The position numbers and the translations under genes were made by a program. Shown one piece after another: positions 37,889-51,397 of a DNA stretch of 64,000 nucleotides (position 1 is its first letter; each line of letters begins with the position of its first letter). Origin of the DNA: Temnothorax longispinosus (taxonomy: Eukaryota > Arthropoda > Insecta > Hymenoptera > Formicidae); contig NC_092365.1 in the NCBI RefSeq assembly GCF_030848805.1, positions 4,340,001-4,404,000 on the forward strand. The letters are read 5' to 3'. Below the pieces are notes generated by a model. That model was not told the origin of the DNA and did not search any database. It saw nothing but the letters and a program-made list of their open reading frames with translations.

Positions 37889-38118
37889 AGGTAAATGTAC
37901 CAATGCCTGGAGACGTACCTATGTCTACATTTTCATCATTTTAATCCTTAAATAAGTTATAACGCGAATTAAAATCAAAGAATTAAAGATAAAAATATTT
38001 TTCTTGTATTACATGTTTATCTTTGATTTTAATTTGCTTTATATACTTATTTAAAAACTAAAATGATAAAGGTGTCCAGACATAGGTCTTAAGTGTCCCA
38101 GCATTGGTACATTTACCT
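37889..38118. mobile_element. Palindromic MITE, ~230 bp
   Basis: The ends are near-perfect inverted repeats starting AGGTAAATGTACCAATGC. Complementarity runs far inward: CCTATGTCT, TCATTTTA, TTAAATAAGT and AATTAAAATCAAAGA all occur on both arms, so almost the whole element folds into one long stem. It has no coding capacity. Flanks are TA on the left and TTA on the right, so the target duplication is unclear (TA or TTA) and the superfamily is uncertain (Tc1/mariner or PIF/Harbinger). A transcript across it would form a long hairpin. Confidence 0.75.
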
Positions 38119-39548
38119 TTAAATACAATAATAGTTTATCTACAATTAATTAATTACATAAAATGTGTGAAAGCTCATATTTCCATCTATTGACGTTGTG
38201 CCTTACAAATAATATCAAAGCTCCTCGTGTAAAGTGATTAGTTAGAAATTTTTCGAGTGGGAAATGTTCCTCAGTGAAACGTTATCCTAAACATCATTAA
38301 ATTTCGCTTACGTTTCATAGAAGGAAATATTAGGCAGTGTTACATCTCATTATAGTATTAATAGCTTAAGGCAACTCCAAATGCTTCTGCTCGACGAATA
38401 TCCAAACCGGTGCGCGCTATTACGCCATACAAATGAGATAATGTATGTCGACGTGACGATGCGATAATTGTACATGACAATGCAGTAAAATTTAGTTCGC
38501 ATAAACGCCCGGCATTTGGATTTATCGAACGCATGACAAATGAACGCATTGTCTGTAGTCAACATCATCTACGATAATGCGCTTTAGTTGGTGACGTCAC
38601 GCGTGATACGCTCAACTAATTGCAGGGTTTATTTTCGATATGCCGATACGGGATAGTAAGTAGATGGAACGTTCGCAATATTGAAAACGATCGCAAGCGA
38701 AATTCGGCTGCACGACGCTCGAGCGCACGTAGAGACAGCAAACGTTCGCGTTATGTCGTTCCGCGTTTCTGCAGCGGATCGGCTTGATTCCGTCCCGATC
38801 GAGCGAATTCAAGCGAAAGGCGAACGTCGTATCGAATCCCATGGCGATGTTACGTGTCTGATTTAATGTTTGGGGACTCGATGTCGCGGGCTGCCTGGTG
38901 TTTCGGTAAACGTTTTATCCACCGGCGGTCTGACGCTGATAGGATTTCAAACTGACTTTCTCTCTTTTTTTTCTCCTTCTTCCTCTCTCTCTCTCTCTCA
39001 CTCTTGCGCGCACCGGTTTCCACCGAGAGAATTCGTAGACACGGAAATGGAGAGATAGAGTTTACTAGAGACGAAACGTGGAAACGTCTTCCCGGACGAT
39101 CTTTCTGCGCGAAACGTGCAGAGAAAGGAAGCTTTGATCGCGACCGATCGATCCGACGTTTGTATTCGAATTAATTCGAGACCGAGGATAAGGAATATTT
39201 TCGCGAAGGATTTAGAGGCGTATGGCGGATGTACAAAATGATAATATAACGCAGGTTCGTCACGATAGCACGGGCAATGATACATTATATGGTGATGCGT
39301 CGGATGCGGCCGGCGTCCGAAATAGAAATGAGCAGTGAGTTTCGGGCGCATGCCATACCGAGTGATCAATATCCAAAGGGACCGGCCGCAGCCTCGTAAA
39401 CCGTGACACGCGTAAAGGAAACATCAATTATCAATCGCATGTAAATTGATCCGTCGATGGGGGTAGCGCTGTCCTTTTCCGCGGCAAGTGGGATTGTCAC
39501 TTTCCTTTCGCTCGAAATCGTAAATCTGTCCGATTGTTTCATCGACAT

Positions 39549-39551
<3 letters not shown>
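38119..39551. other. Non-coding, minor TC tract
   Basis: Mixed DNA with a pyrimidine tract at about 38956-39002 that ends in (TC)9. No gene is recognised. Confidence 0.6.

Positions 39552-39610
<59 letters not shown>
39552..39610 (+). repeat. (GA)29 microsatellite
   Basis: An uninterrupted run of GA dinucleotides, 59 bp. Translation gives Arg-Glu or Glu-Arg runs only, so frames across it (39457-39728) are artefacts. Confidence 0.98.
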
Positions 39611-39612
<2 letters not shown>

Positions 39613-39982
39613 GAGACGCGCGAGCGTGGGAGGAGGAGGAACAGAGAGGTAGACTGCTCGAGCATGGTCGAGTGGTTATAGTTTGCAGGTTGTCTGTTGC
39701 TGTAGGACTAATTCCGGCCGCGCGATAATCAAATCTAATCCCTAGAAGCTTCGGCGGGCTAACCGGTAACCAATGTTACATCGGCTTACCATACCGTACG
39801 GAAGGCGGGCAACGGTAGTGTATAAGGAGAGAGGGATGGCGTAGATTTCAAAATATCGGATTTCGTATGCAGCTCCTGATCTCTAGCCTCTATAGGGACT
39901 CCAGAGCGATATCTATTTAAGGTCGACTCGAAGAACCATAGGAGAGCTAAACGCGGATATCTGAATTAAGATATTGACGTCG

Positions 39983-39985
<3 letters not shown>
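39611..39985. other. Spacer between GA and TC repeats
   Basis: 375 bp of mixed DNA without a gene, lying between two oppositely oriented purine/pyrimidine microsatellites. No other structure seen. Confidence 0.6.

Positions 39986-40063
<78 letters not shown>
39986..40063 (+). repeat. (TC)39 microsatellite
   Basis: 78 bp of TC dinucleotides with a single TTT break near 40043. It is followed at once by AGCACTTTCC, so the tract plus AG looks like a very strong 3' splice site on the plus strand. No downstream exon is recognised. Confidence 0.98.
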
Positions 40064-40064
<1 letters not shown>

Positions 40065-41757
40065 GCACTTTCCAGGACTATCCATCAACAGTCTTGTCAC
40101 GTTCCGTTTTACAAACGCTTCTTTTAAACGAAATACTCCGTGTTTATTAAAGCAAATCGATTTGTCCGCTCGTGCGGCAACGCGACGTTCCCATGATTCT
40201 ATGCGTTTAGGATCAGTTATCTTTCGATCATATACCTATATTTTTTTCAATAGAATTCTAAACGTTTTCGCTCTGAATCTAAACAGAACCCGATTCGGAA
40301 TGAAACAATTATGGTTCTTTATCGATTCGATTAAAGTGCTATTTTTTTCAATCTTGTCATTGCCCCGTTTATCGAACAATCGATACGGTAAATCGCGATT
40401 CATCTTTTATCTCGCCGGGGAAACGAAAGATGAAGTGGCCGCCTAATCAACGCCAATTTAAAAATCCTCGTCACGTTGCCCGATATCTCTCCGGTCATTC
40501 CTTTTCGGGGAAGAGTGCGCCGCGTTAGAAAGACGCGAGAAACGGCAGGGGGGTTCTCAGGGTAGAGGGTAAAGGGAAGAGTTAGGAGAAACGTGCCGTA
40601 CCGTGAAGAGCATCATGCGCAATCTTGTATGCAAATCGGAGAAGAAGGACGAGGTGGTGTCGGGACGGCACGAGAGGAGGATAAGAGGGCGGAGGAGAGA
40701 GGGATGAGAGGGCACGTGAGGCAAGTACTTTAAGAAAAATTTGTTCCCTCAAGATTTCTATATGCAAATGCGACACCACCGGCGCTCTCTCCACGCCTCT
40801 TCACGGCTCAGCTCAGCTCGGCTCAGCTCGGCTCGGCTCGCACACTCCGATCTTGGATTTGCATTTCGCGCTCTCTTCACATTCATGCTTCCCGCCCTGT
40901 CGGTACGCCCGCGGCGCGGCGGGAACGCGCGCGGTGTGTCGCCCGCGTTTTTATTAATGATCCGTAAGTGTCGGCCGGAAGCGCGGATCAGGCGCGGCTG
41001 AATGAGGCAGCGACCCGAGATGACCAACGGTGGATGACGAGGGAATGACGAGGCAAACGGGCGGAGGCGTCGCGGTGCTCTAATTACCATTAACCCATTA
41101 GGATGCATAATTTGCCTAATCGGGGCACCGGTGTGTATTACGTCGCATTATTTGAGATAGGTTTACCTCGGCGCGGAATGTTTTGTAGAATATTAGTTTA
41201 CACGGTCGCGCGGACCGGGCGACCCGAGTTGCGCCGTTGCATGTTAACGTGGCGTTATGTGGGATTACATATACTTCGAGCTTGATGCATTTTCTTCGTA
41301 TCGTTTAATAAGATCGCGTACGGAAATTCCTCTTGGAATTGATCACTTGCGAACTTAAATAAAGTCCTCGGCGAAGTGGAATGACGATCGAAGGATTAAT
41401 CCACGAATCAAAATTCTTTTCTCATCGAAGCAAGAAGGAGAGAAAGAAGAGGATATTTTTATCTTTATCCAATACTATACGCGATACGATGCCATCTATC
41501 GAAACGTTTAAAGTTCATTTTGCTGCCAAACTAGCTACATTGACGGAAATATGATTGGCAAAAAATTTACAAAATATATTGCTCATGATGGCAATACTAA
41601 AAGTGGATAAATCAGAAAGGAATTGTACCGTTCCTAAACTTCGTCGTTGATAACTCTCGGCTGTCGTGTTTCGTGACGTAAATTCTCGGTGATAGCGTTC
41701 GATCGTCGCGCGTCGTGCGCAAGAACCTGGCAGGAAGAGAAGCAGGCACCACATTTT
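40064..41757. other. Non-coding, CpG-rich in part
   Basis: Includes the pentamer repeat at 40807-40840 and a CpG-dense block at 40890-41060. Open frames are overlapping and unrecognised. Confidence 0.6.
40807..40840 (+). repeat. (GCTCR)n pentamer-type repeat
   Basis: About seven units alternating GCTCA and GCTCG. Confidence 0.88.
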
Positions 41758-42045
41758 CCCGTCGTCGTCGTCGTCGCGGTCGGGCGCAGGGAAATGTCAA
41801 GAAAAACAGTGTCGTCGGGGAATACCCTGGTTGAATCGGTATCGACGCGAAAGTGGTCCCGAGGTAAATTACGAGCGCTCGCACCGCGTATACACGAGAG
41901 AGGAGGACGAAAAGGAGGAACGGAGAATTAAGAGGGGGCCGCACGCGCGAGGAAGCAGCAAAGAAAAACGAAGGAAGAGGAAAAAAGAACGGGAAGCGAA
42001 ACGTACGGCGAATAATGCGATTCCGCTTCCGGTAGGTGCGAGAAC
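41758..42045. other. GTC repeat and purine-rich DNA
   Basis: A (GTC)5 run at 41761-41776 is followed by purine-rich DNA. Frames crossing it, such as 41831-42313 plus (which starts TTG), are Arg/Glu-rich low complexity. Confidence 0.6.
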
Positions 42046-42068
42046 GGGGGGAGGGAGAGGGGAACGGG
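42046..42068 (+). other. G-quadruplex motif
   Basis: G tracts at 42046-42051, 42053-42055, 42059-42062 and 42066-42068 with loops of 1, 3 and 3 nt. Confidence 0.6.
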
Positions 42069-45000
42069 AGAGAGGGTGCGCGCGTGAAAAAGTTCGTCCC
42101 AACTCATCCCTCATTCTCCGCTCGTCTTTCTCTCGCGCGTCTTTTCCGTCCTATTTATCTTACGTCTTCGTTTTGCTTGGAGAACAGGTTAAACTGCGGC
42201 CACGATTATCCCGTTTTCTTAGAAGTGTCCCATCAAATTGCATAATCGCGCAGATCTTGATCGAATCCGCCGACCCGCCGCAACTTCGAAGATACGAGCA
42301 GTACTTTCGATGAGTATTTGGTTTAATTATCTCGTAAAATTTTACATCCCGCGTTGTTCATTCGTTCTCGCGTCTCGCCGTTGCATCAGTCTTGCACGCG
42401 AGCGCCTTTACTGCCCCGTCGAGATTAAAGAGAGATCGTGGAAAAAAGGAACACGCTAGAAGCATTTATTTCAAGAACCCGCACTTAACGGGAGTAAGGC
42501 CAGAATTAGAGACGATTTCGCTCCGACCCAGAAGTCTTTCGCAGGCCGAATGCGATTTGTGGTAGGGGAGCGAACCATCGAGAATTGTGCCGTTTTGCTA
42601 TTTCGGAAAGTATGAAGAAACTTTTTTGGATAAAAGAACATCGCGCAAAAAAAGCGTTGTCGGGATGTTATACATATCACAGTTATAAAAAACTTGATCT
42701 TTTCTTAAGTTTGTGGATTTAAGGATATCAGATTTTTCAAAGCGCCCTGACGAGTCTTATTCGCAGGAAACGTGGTTAACACCTCTAGATTTAGGAGACA
42801 ACGACGTAATCGCAAACGACATTATGCAACTCGGAGGGATGTAACCGCAGTCTGTCCGAGCCAGACTTCAGCCCCTCGAGCAACTCGGTTGGATGGTGGT
42901 ATGCAAGTTTCTTCGTGGTAATTTGGCGTGCCAGACGCGGGAAGACGGACAGTCTGTGCGAAGCCACGCGGCGGCGACAGTGGCGCGAGTGAGTTTAATT
43001 AGGAGTAAAAATCGAGTTTGCCCGATCGGCGTCGAGATTGTCGCTCGGCGAAACGAGATCTTGCGATTATTAGATTTCCGCTGGCTGCGCCTGCCATCGC
43101 CACCCTTCCGCTCGGGGAGGTGGAGAGGAGGAGGGTGGCCAGGCAGGCGGGACGGTCCCAGGAGGGGCTTGCCTGGGCTAAACAGTCCACGGACTGCGAT
43201 CTGCGAGAAAAGGGCGACCGAAGGAGGTGGGAGCTGGAAACTATTTCTCTTGCCTCCCCGGCACGCCGGTTGTGATTTGAATACATCCAGTTAGCGGCGC
43301 GTGCCTCGAATGCCGGATCCGCGACGGAAACGCTTAAAGGAGCCACTCGTTACTTCGTTCGTGCGATATTAGCCACCGTTCACGTCGTCGACGTCGTCGT
43401 CTTCGTCCTCGTCCTCGTCCCTTTCTTCGTAGTCGCTACGATTAGCCCCTCGCCAATCGAAACTTTATTGGACAAGTATTGACAAACGCCCAGCATTTTA
43501 TTCTTCACCGATAGTAGCAGCGAAGTGTTCCGAGTTAATTGCGCTTCGCGAGCTGTTTAATAATTTGTTACACATTGGTGTCCCTGGCGCGTTTGTTTCT
43601 ATTGATTAGCCAGACATGTAAGCTGGAGACTGTAAATCTGTCGATCCTCAACTTCGTGCCCTGCAACTTTCACGAAACTCGTCGAGTTCCGGATATCCGC
43701 GGGAGAATTAAGCCGTTGAAAGAAACAAGCTGTTAAAAGTGCCGTTGCTTCACGATAATTAATCATCGGGACCAGTTTAACTGGCATTAAAACAAGACCC
43801 GTTTGAACTCGGCTGCGCTATAAATTCTCTCTTGTCGTCTGAATTGCGCAAACGGGTAATATAATAGTCGCCAAAAATTTAATAAAAATTTCAACCTCAC
43901 CTTTGTGACGACACGTCTTTTTACGCGATAATGAAATTCTCCGAGCGAACTCCATTTAGTATGCGCGTATACAATTTCGAATTTGGTTTAGCCCGATGAA
44001 TGTAAAACTGCGTGAAATAAACTCGCTTAAAAATGTTATTTGAATTTCCGCGAAAAAACTATCTTGAAATAAAAAGCCTTCGATGGTAAATGAAAATTGT
44101 AGCGTGGCAATTAAAGCTGGATATTCGTCATATTACGGGCCCCTTTCCCCTCTCGCCTTTTCGCATTATTTTGTCGCTGCAATCACGGGGATTGTTTAAA
44201 AATTGAAGAGGTCAGTGCCTGGACCGTTGTTTGACGTTACCCCTTTCAAAGGCAACACGAGCGCGTGAATACTTCAGTTTACATATATAGCTTCATAAAT
44301 GACGCCGAAATAGTTTGCAACAGCAATTTATCTTACAACGAGGTAACATCGGTTCCCAACGATGTAACACCTCCCACCGCTCCGGCCCGTATTATCTCAA
44401 ACTCGTCTTAAGGGATCGTTCAGAATGAAACATCAACCGGCGCAGAGTCACGATATTTAATGTATGTACGTCTCGGGCAGCTAAAATGGAAAATGTATGC
44501 GCGTCAATTTTGAGGAACGCGAATTCAATGGACATAGATTGGACGAAAAGTGACGTTTCGCGCGTTTGGCGTATCGTGTATTTATTTATGTAAATGTTTA
44601 TCGAAGCCTTTGGTTCTCCAATCTCTCATAATTCTCGGTCTTAATGGACCGGTTTTATGCGACAGCGGTGGGCAGTAACGCGGAATTAACCGCGTCTATA
44701 CGGTATCCACGCTACGTCGTAATCGATGTTATCTCGCGCTTTACTCAGCTCAATAGCATAATAACCGTTCGTGTCTTTACATTATTTTAAGCAGGAGGGC
44801 GGCAATAACCTCGACCGTGAATCATCCGGGTGGTTCGAGGGTATCCCACATGCGAACGAACACGCGCTTCCGCTTGCGAGAGATAAAGAAGCGGGATAGG
44901 AACTAACGGTGCCGGCAAAGAGAGCCGGAAAACAGAGATGGGAAGAATAGTATCCCGGAGAGGGGGACGAGAGAAAGACGGGGAATGTGCGGCAACAGCT

Positions 45001-46863
45001 TGCGATAACAGTCGCGAAATAGTCAGTTTTATCGTCGGCGTAATAACAATCATTGTTATTTTACGTGTTCGACCGCAATATCGTAATTGCTTTAAAAAAA
45101 ATACAACGAATGAAGAATTAAAGAACAACGCGATGCATACCCCTCTCTCCCCCGGGAACGAGGAATGAACGGATGGATGGGCGGATGGGCGGGCAAAGAC
45201 GAAAGTAAGCGAAATCCCGTAGCAACGCGACGCCGGCGCCGACTTGTGTGACTTCAACTTCCGGAATTAGCTGTCCGTAGCTCTAGGATGCTGGAAACGT
45301 CAATTTCTGTCGCAACTAATCAAAACTTCCTTGCGATTACGCGGCGTGCGCCGCGCGCGACCGGCTTTTCAATTCGGTACAGCCACTTTGGGCCGCTCGC
45401 CGACGCTAATGACTCCGTCGCGGTATATATTCCCTTGTCGCTCGCAATGGACGAGCCAAGTATTTTGCAAATTCTCGCGTACCTCGCCGTCCCAACACAT
45501 CGGAGGCGGATAAAACGATTAAGCCGCGAATTAAATTGAGCTGCCGCCACCCAACAACCCGGGATACTTCCTCTCTCCGCGCGCGCGCAAATTGTGGAAG
45601 CTGCATCTCGAATAATATCGCAGGCAGCGATTCTTATCTCCTTTCTATTTTGTTTATATAATTAAAGTAAATAGCGAATAAGACTTAATGAGAAAATATA
45701 ATTAATGCACGATGTTATTAAAGTTGTCGAATTTTAACGCAGAAGGTATTTCATGTAATTCATTAATTTTAATTTTGGAATAATTTTATGTTCTGCAAGC
45801 AATCTTTATTTGACCGAGTGAAATCGATTTATGATGATCAGAAACGTCGAATAGTGTTTTATCGTATTTCATTCGCTACAAACAAGCGTATCGGGGTCTC
45901 TGCTTAGCGCAGGTTGGAATAAGGTACAGCCCTCTCTCTCTCTCTCTTGTTTTTCTCGTGGTAAGAGTGGAAGGGTAGCAGGCACACAGCCGGAGAAAAG
46001 AAGACGCGAAAGTACCGAGGTAGTAGCCGAGTTCGAGAACAAAGTCGATATTAAAATCAATCCAAACTGTCGGACCGGCAGTTCGGCTGAGTTTGTAACC
46101 TTAAAAGTTCGTCTTCGTCCCCGCGGCTCGCCTTCCTTACCGCAGACCGTATATTGAACTTTAGTCAAGTTCACTCTCCTATTTGCGTTCCGCCGCGGCG
46201 CCGTGGTAGGTTAAGAAAATCCGAGCCAAACGAACAGGAGAAAACGAGGATGGAACCGCGATGGAAAGAAAGAGGATAGCGGGGAAATAAGCGGAAGTTT
46301 TGGCCGCCGATCTCTCGTAGTATCCGCTAAGTAGCACGGCGCGATCTTAAGTGCCTGCACCTGGCAGTCCGCCCCCGACCTTTCTCGTGTCCCCTTTTCG
46401 CGAAAATGAAAGAGAACTCCCCTCGCTAATTCGAGAAATATTCGGCGCAATTCTACGCGGTGTTAATGAAACGGATTTCTCACTTATTATCATTAATCAT
46501 CGTGGAAGCATAGATATTATACGTCTTATCTTGCGATAAGTATGACAAAAATGTCTTACGGTCGAAAAATAATAAATTAAGAAGATATATCGCGCCGTTG
46601 TTCGAGCGTATGGCCCTCGCTAGCCGAAGGCATAAATTTCTGCGGAATTTTCCAGGACTCGTTTCGCGTGACGTAAAACGGCCGTTACGCCCCTAAAATC
46701 CCCACCGTCGGTCGTAACGTCGTGAAATTCTTTTCAGATCTTGAGACGCCGGCGGACGATACGCGGACATACAATATTATGAGCTGAAAGGCGACGGGTA
46801 GCTGCGCGTTAATTAAAAGCCAGGTAGCGGTTCTCAACTCTGATGAGTCGCGTCGCGCTGCAC
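42069..46863. other. Long non-coding stretch
   Basis: No supported gene. Contains GTC/CTCGTC repeats at 43387-43421, GGAT/GGGC repeats at 45170-45194, a TC tract at 45931-45948 and CpG-rich blocks at 43000-43330 and 45300-45600. The frames at 42893-43294 and 42999-43346 lie on opposite strands of the same CpG-rich block and match nothing known. Confidence 0.6.
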
Positions 46864-47100
46864 CGAAGGAGAATGCGGACGGACTAGGTCAGGCGGGCCG
46901 GCGACGAGGCCCACTGCGCGCGCGACCAAGAGAAGGGGAAAAAGACGGATTAGGTCAGACAGACCGATGGTGAAGCGTGTCGCTCCGCGCGATCGTACGT
47001 AGAAAAGGGAAATGGACGAATGGGCCGGCGGCGGACCTCGTCGCGCTATATACGCGAACGAAGGAAGGAGAAACGGATGGATTAAGTCCTACGAATCGGC
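46864..47100 (+). repeat. Decayed ~70-bp tandem array
   Basis: A purine-rich phrase of the form GGACGGAYTAGGTCAG recurs at about 46877, 46944, 47014 (shortened) and 47084, a spacing of 67-70 bp. Each is followed by GGSCCGGCGRC-like and CGCGCGA-like blocks. Units have diverged strongly, so this is an old minisatellite of about 3.3 copies. Confidence 0.6.
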
Positions 47101-50100
47101 AGCTCGTCATTAAGATCGTACAAATTGTCCAGCTTCTTAATGAGCGCCGGAGTTTAGTAGAATATTCCATATTGTGGCTATAAAGTGAGTGAATTAAACA
47201 TTTTCGCACTTTAAGCGCGTTGCGCCGCCAACTAACGAGAGCATTTCTTCCCCCGCCGACTCTTGCGCGACTCTCTTGTCGGCCTTGTTACGCCTCGAAA
47301 GCTACCACGTACTAGAATTATCCCCGTAATTGCGTCGACGACGATTGATTAAGATCGTCCGGTTTACCCCACGTTTATTTTACGACATGATTGAGCAGCT
47401 AGAAACTTCTTTACTTACAATTGCAGAACATAATTATGTTAATTATAGCTTATATATATTTATCTTTGCGTTTGATTACCAAACTAATATTCATGTTTCA
47501 TCTATCCGACGAATATTATTTCGCCATATCTTGTATCGCGTTTTCATTATCGTTCGGGGAGTGATAACAATACGTGATTCGGCGTTCTGAGGCTAATTCG
47601 ACGTTATTATTTCCGCGGGCTCATCGAACAGCGATATTTACGGAAACCCGATTCCTTCGCGACAACGATGCCGAAAGGGGGAATCGTAAAACTGGCAATA
47701 ACACTGGAATAACCGAATACGCCCAGATAGTAGGCGAAGAGCTTTAGAATCCGTAATTAAACGGGATGGCTGGAGCCTTGGCTGAGCAGAGAGCCTTTCC
47801 CCAGCATAAAGATTTTATGTCCGACCTCGCTCTTGCGTATACTCGTCATTCTCCTCATCCCGTCTCACTTTGTTTCTATCTTGCCTTCGTACAAATTTGC
47901 TGGTGGACAAACCATGTCACCTGCACGATATTCCTTGCCAATTCGGTGTATCTTGCGGAAGGAAATATTAACCGAGTAAATATATAGGTCTCTCGTTTGA
48001 TTTTATTTGCTTTTGATTATTTTTCAAAATTAACTTTTTTGACATATTTTTGAAAATATATGTTGACTAAGTAGCGATTAAAAATATGCTGCTTCTCGTG
48101 CATTAGTACAGGAAAGTTTTTTGTCGTAATATTTACCACAACATATTTGCTTATCGTTAACGGGAAATATTGTATTAAATAATTCTCCTTGGAAGAATTT
48201 TAATTAAGAAAAAATATTTAGCGTATTAAATACATTATATGAAATAAACTTTATTTAATTTTAAGTTTGCTAAGAATGCGAAGGAGACATTATGAGAAAA
48301 GCTGTGTATATACTATAGCTCTGTCTCGTTTTAACCGATGAATCTTTAATCGCTGCAAACTTTCGTAGCTTTTTCTGTGTCATCTACGTGTCAATCTGTG
48401 TTGAATTTTCATTGATACTCAATTCAAACACTACATTTCAATAAATTTGGTTAACAAACCCGTGATCGATCGGCGCACTTTGCGAAGAAATCGCCAGGCT
48501 GCGATTAAACGTGCGATTTTATTTCAAGCTTCAAAATCGGCTCGCATCATCCACTTGCGCGAATCTCGATGGTCGATGCGCTCGGAGAAATACATAAATT
48601 ACACGGGCAGCAGTGGTGGCGATGGTGGCCGATGGTGGCGGTGGCGGGTTATGGCGACGTGACTGCAAGTTGGTTCGTATTAAAGTTATGAATATAAATC
48701 ACGGGCCGGCTCGTTCTACGTTCTTTCCCTGCGCTCGACGGCCTCTCACCCTTACACAGACCTTTACCGACTACCACGATCGTATCCTCTTTCTCTCGTT
48801 CTTCAACTCTGTCATCCGTCCTTCGTTCTCTACCGCGAGGAGAATTGGCCGAACACCCCCCCCCCCCGTTTTACCTGCGCGCATACACCTCCCGTTCCCA
48901 AGCTTCGCGCCTTCCCCTCGTTCCTTTCGAGTTAGGCGTAGCAGCTCACGGTGTCAAAGCGCCGGCCCATTATTCATCCGCCCCCGTCAGAGTTCATGTC
49001 TCTCTGGCACGCACTCCACTGTCGTAACCCCTTCTTACCCCTTTCCTCTATCCCATGCTCAAGATACGTCTATAGCCGAACTTATGAACGCTTCGACACT
49101 GATCCTGGATACGGCAACCGCGTGTCGGATTATTCGCGCGTGAAAAATAGCCGGCGAACGTAAAAACGCTTAGCCCCGAGGTGGACACGGTTTAAAATTT
49201 TGCACGAGCAGACGTGCACTGTACAAACCAGTTAGGCAATAAGGAAGTTGATGTACATTGTGACATTTAAGAAATGATTTATTGCGACTTTCATTGATAT
49301 AAATAATAAAAGTGTCGATAATAAGTTATGATATATGTATAATAAATTGTAAGAGATTTATTATATAGTTTAAGAGTCGATCGATTACTTAATATTTTAC
49401 GGATTGTTGTGAATTTTTTGGGTTTTCCATTTGGCGTGCGTATTACGGAAACTGAAAAATTCCTCATGAAATAAACACACGGTATGAAATGTCACGTAAT
49501 GGAAACGGCCCCGTGTCCCGCCGAGACAAAATAATTTCTCGCTGTTATGTTTTTGAACTATAAGTTCTCACGCTGGGAGTCATATACATATACGTCAGCG
49601 TGAAAAATTGGAATACTTCTTACTGAACTTTCCTCAGGAAACGAAGATTAACGCCCCCCCTTTTGCAGATTCACCATGTTTGCCGCTGCCGAGTGTCACG
49701 AACGCAGCCTGGGTAGTCTGGAAAATATGAAGACAACTACGCTCCCTGCCAAGTGAGTTTTTATTCCCAGCAAATCGCACGTGAAGTGCGCAAATATAGT
49801 TATACATCGTCCGACAGTCGCGCGGTGTAATCATATTTTTCGACGACCGTCGGGCTTCGCAACTTCGTTCATCGTCATAAATATTTCGAGAATCGAGAAT
49901 AACCGATATGATTCTGTGGCTTTCGAACGGAAGTAAGAAAAGAGAGATATACTTAGTATATTTTTGTACTGTGCTGTAAAAAAGAATTGATCGATGACCC
50001 ACAATTCTTCTAAATTTTAAATTCTCTCTTCTTGAAATTTTCCGGATATAGATTTTTATTTAAGTATATTATACGCTTCAATAGTACATGCTATTGTTAG

Positions 50101-51348
50101 ATGCTTAAGAATCTTCAGCGCGGAGAATTTGCGATTTTGCAATTTTCCCTTCCGTTGTTCTTCAAACAAACTAACAAGCGGAATAAAGGAGTTGCGGAAA
50201 TAGTCGTTTAGCCCGATTCCCGACTGTAATGCTCAAAGTCGAGATACTAAGTCAAAGTTCGTATAGAGGAAAGTGTGTATGCATATCCTGGAAGAGGGGT
50301 GGAGAGAAAAGAAGCCCGAGGGATCGGCTCGATCACGCACGGATGCGCCCCTTGATCCGATACATCGACGCCCCGAATCCGAAACATATCGGCGGGACGA
50401 TGTCATACATATCCGATGTCAAAAGCCGCGGGGTGCTCCGCCGCTGTCGGAGATTTCTGGCGGCCCTAACCGCCACTCCTGATTCGCCGGCAATCTCTCC
50501 CGCGAGAGAGGCACCCGCCGACCTTTCTGTCGAGCTGAAAACGGTTCGCATCGCGAAAAATTGATCAGCACGCTCGGAAAAACCGTTCCCCGAATTTGTA
50601 AAAAAAAAATCTGTTATTGAAATTGAGTGAACAAGAGCCGCGGATATCTGACCCAAAAGTTCCCAATATTTTAATCATAAAACATTGCTTCAACAAATAA
50701 CATACAGATCCAAATTACTCAAAATCAGCTGTCAGGATTTTATTACATTTAACTAACTCAATTTAGTATTGATAATATGCGTGTGCGTGGTTTTGAAATT
50801 CTATAATAATCTCCGAGATATTATGTGATATCTTGTCGTCTCATGAATGTCTTATTACACTTTGAAAAAGAAAAAAATATTTCCCATCCATGGTGGTTAA
50901 ACGATTGGAAGTCGAGGCACGTTTATCTATTTCGAATCCGAGAATCGAAACCATCCCACGGCAATTTTACGAGTCGCGGACAACCCCACACGCCGCGGGC
51001 CGCGATTCGTGGCTGCGCGACGGGATTTCGGGGATGATCCCCCCCTTCAGCGGGAAGTGTTTTCGGATGTGGCGAGAGGCCTGTATCCGCACGTTCACCG
51101 CGCGATCTCTGTGTATGCGGGTATCTGTGTGTAAATCGCGTGCGCGAGGAGGAGGCTGTTTACGAGACGGACGGATGTATAGGTGCGATAACGGGCTGTG
51201 AAACACGATGCTGCGGGCTTTCATTGCTCATCTGTGTCAGTGTTATGCCTACTGTTCGCAATGCCAACGCGAAAAGCCATTGCGTCAATCCGAGAACTCC
51301 CTTTGACTGAAATTATTTTTCCTCCCAAAGAGGAGAAGCCATCGAAAA

Positions 51349-51351
<3 letters not shown>
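47101..51351. other. Long non-coding stretch
   Basis: AT-rich at 48000-48330 and 49200-49400, mixed elsewhere. Contains GGTGGC repeats (48612-48649), a C12 run (48856-48867) and a short hairpin near 49569-49604 (arms TCACGCTG/CAGCGTGA). No gene is recognised. Confidence 0.6.
48612..48649 (+). repeat. (GGTGGC)n repeat
   Basis: Imperfect hexamer/trinucleotide repeat of GGTGGC and GATGGT units. Confidence 0.85.

Positions 51352-51392
<41 letters not shown>
51352..51392. repeat. (TA)20 microsatellite
   Basis: An uninterrupted 41-bp alternating TA run. It is self-complementary and could extrude a cruciform. Confidence 0.97.

Positions 51393-51397
<5 letters not shown>

Noticed and set aside
39457..39728. 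Arg-Glu repeat 'proteins' across 39552-39610
   Set aside because: Direct translation of a (GA)n microsatellite.
46842..46872. Hammerhead ribozyme core (CTGATGAG...CGAAGG)
   Set aside because: The required GAAA is GAAG and no paired stems I and III could be found.
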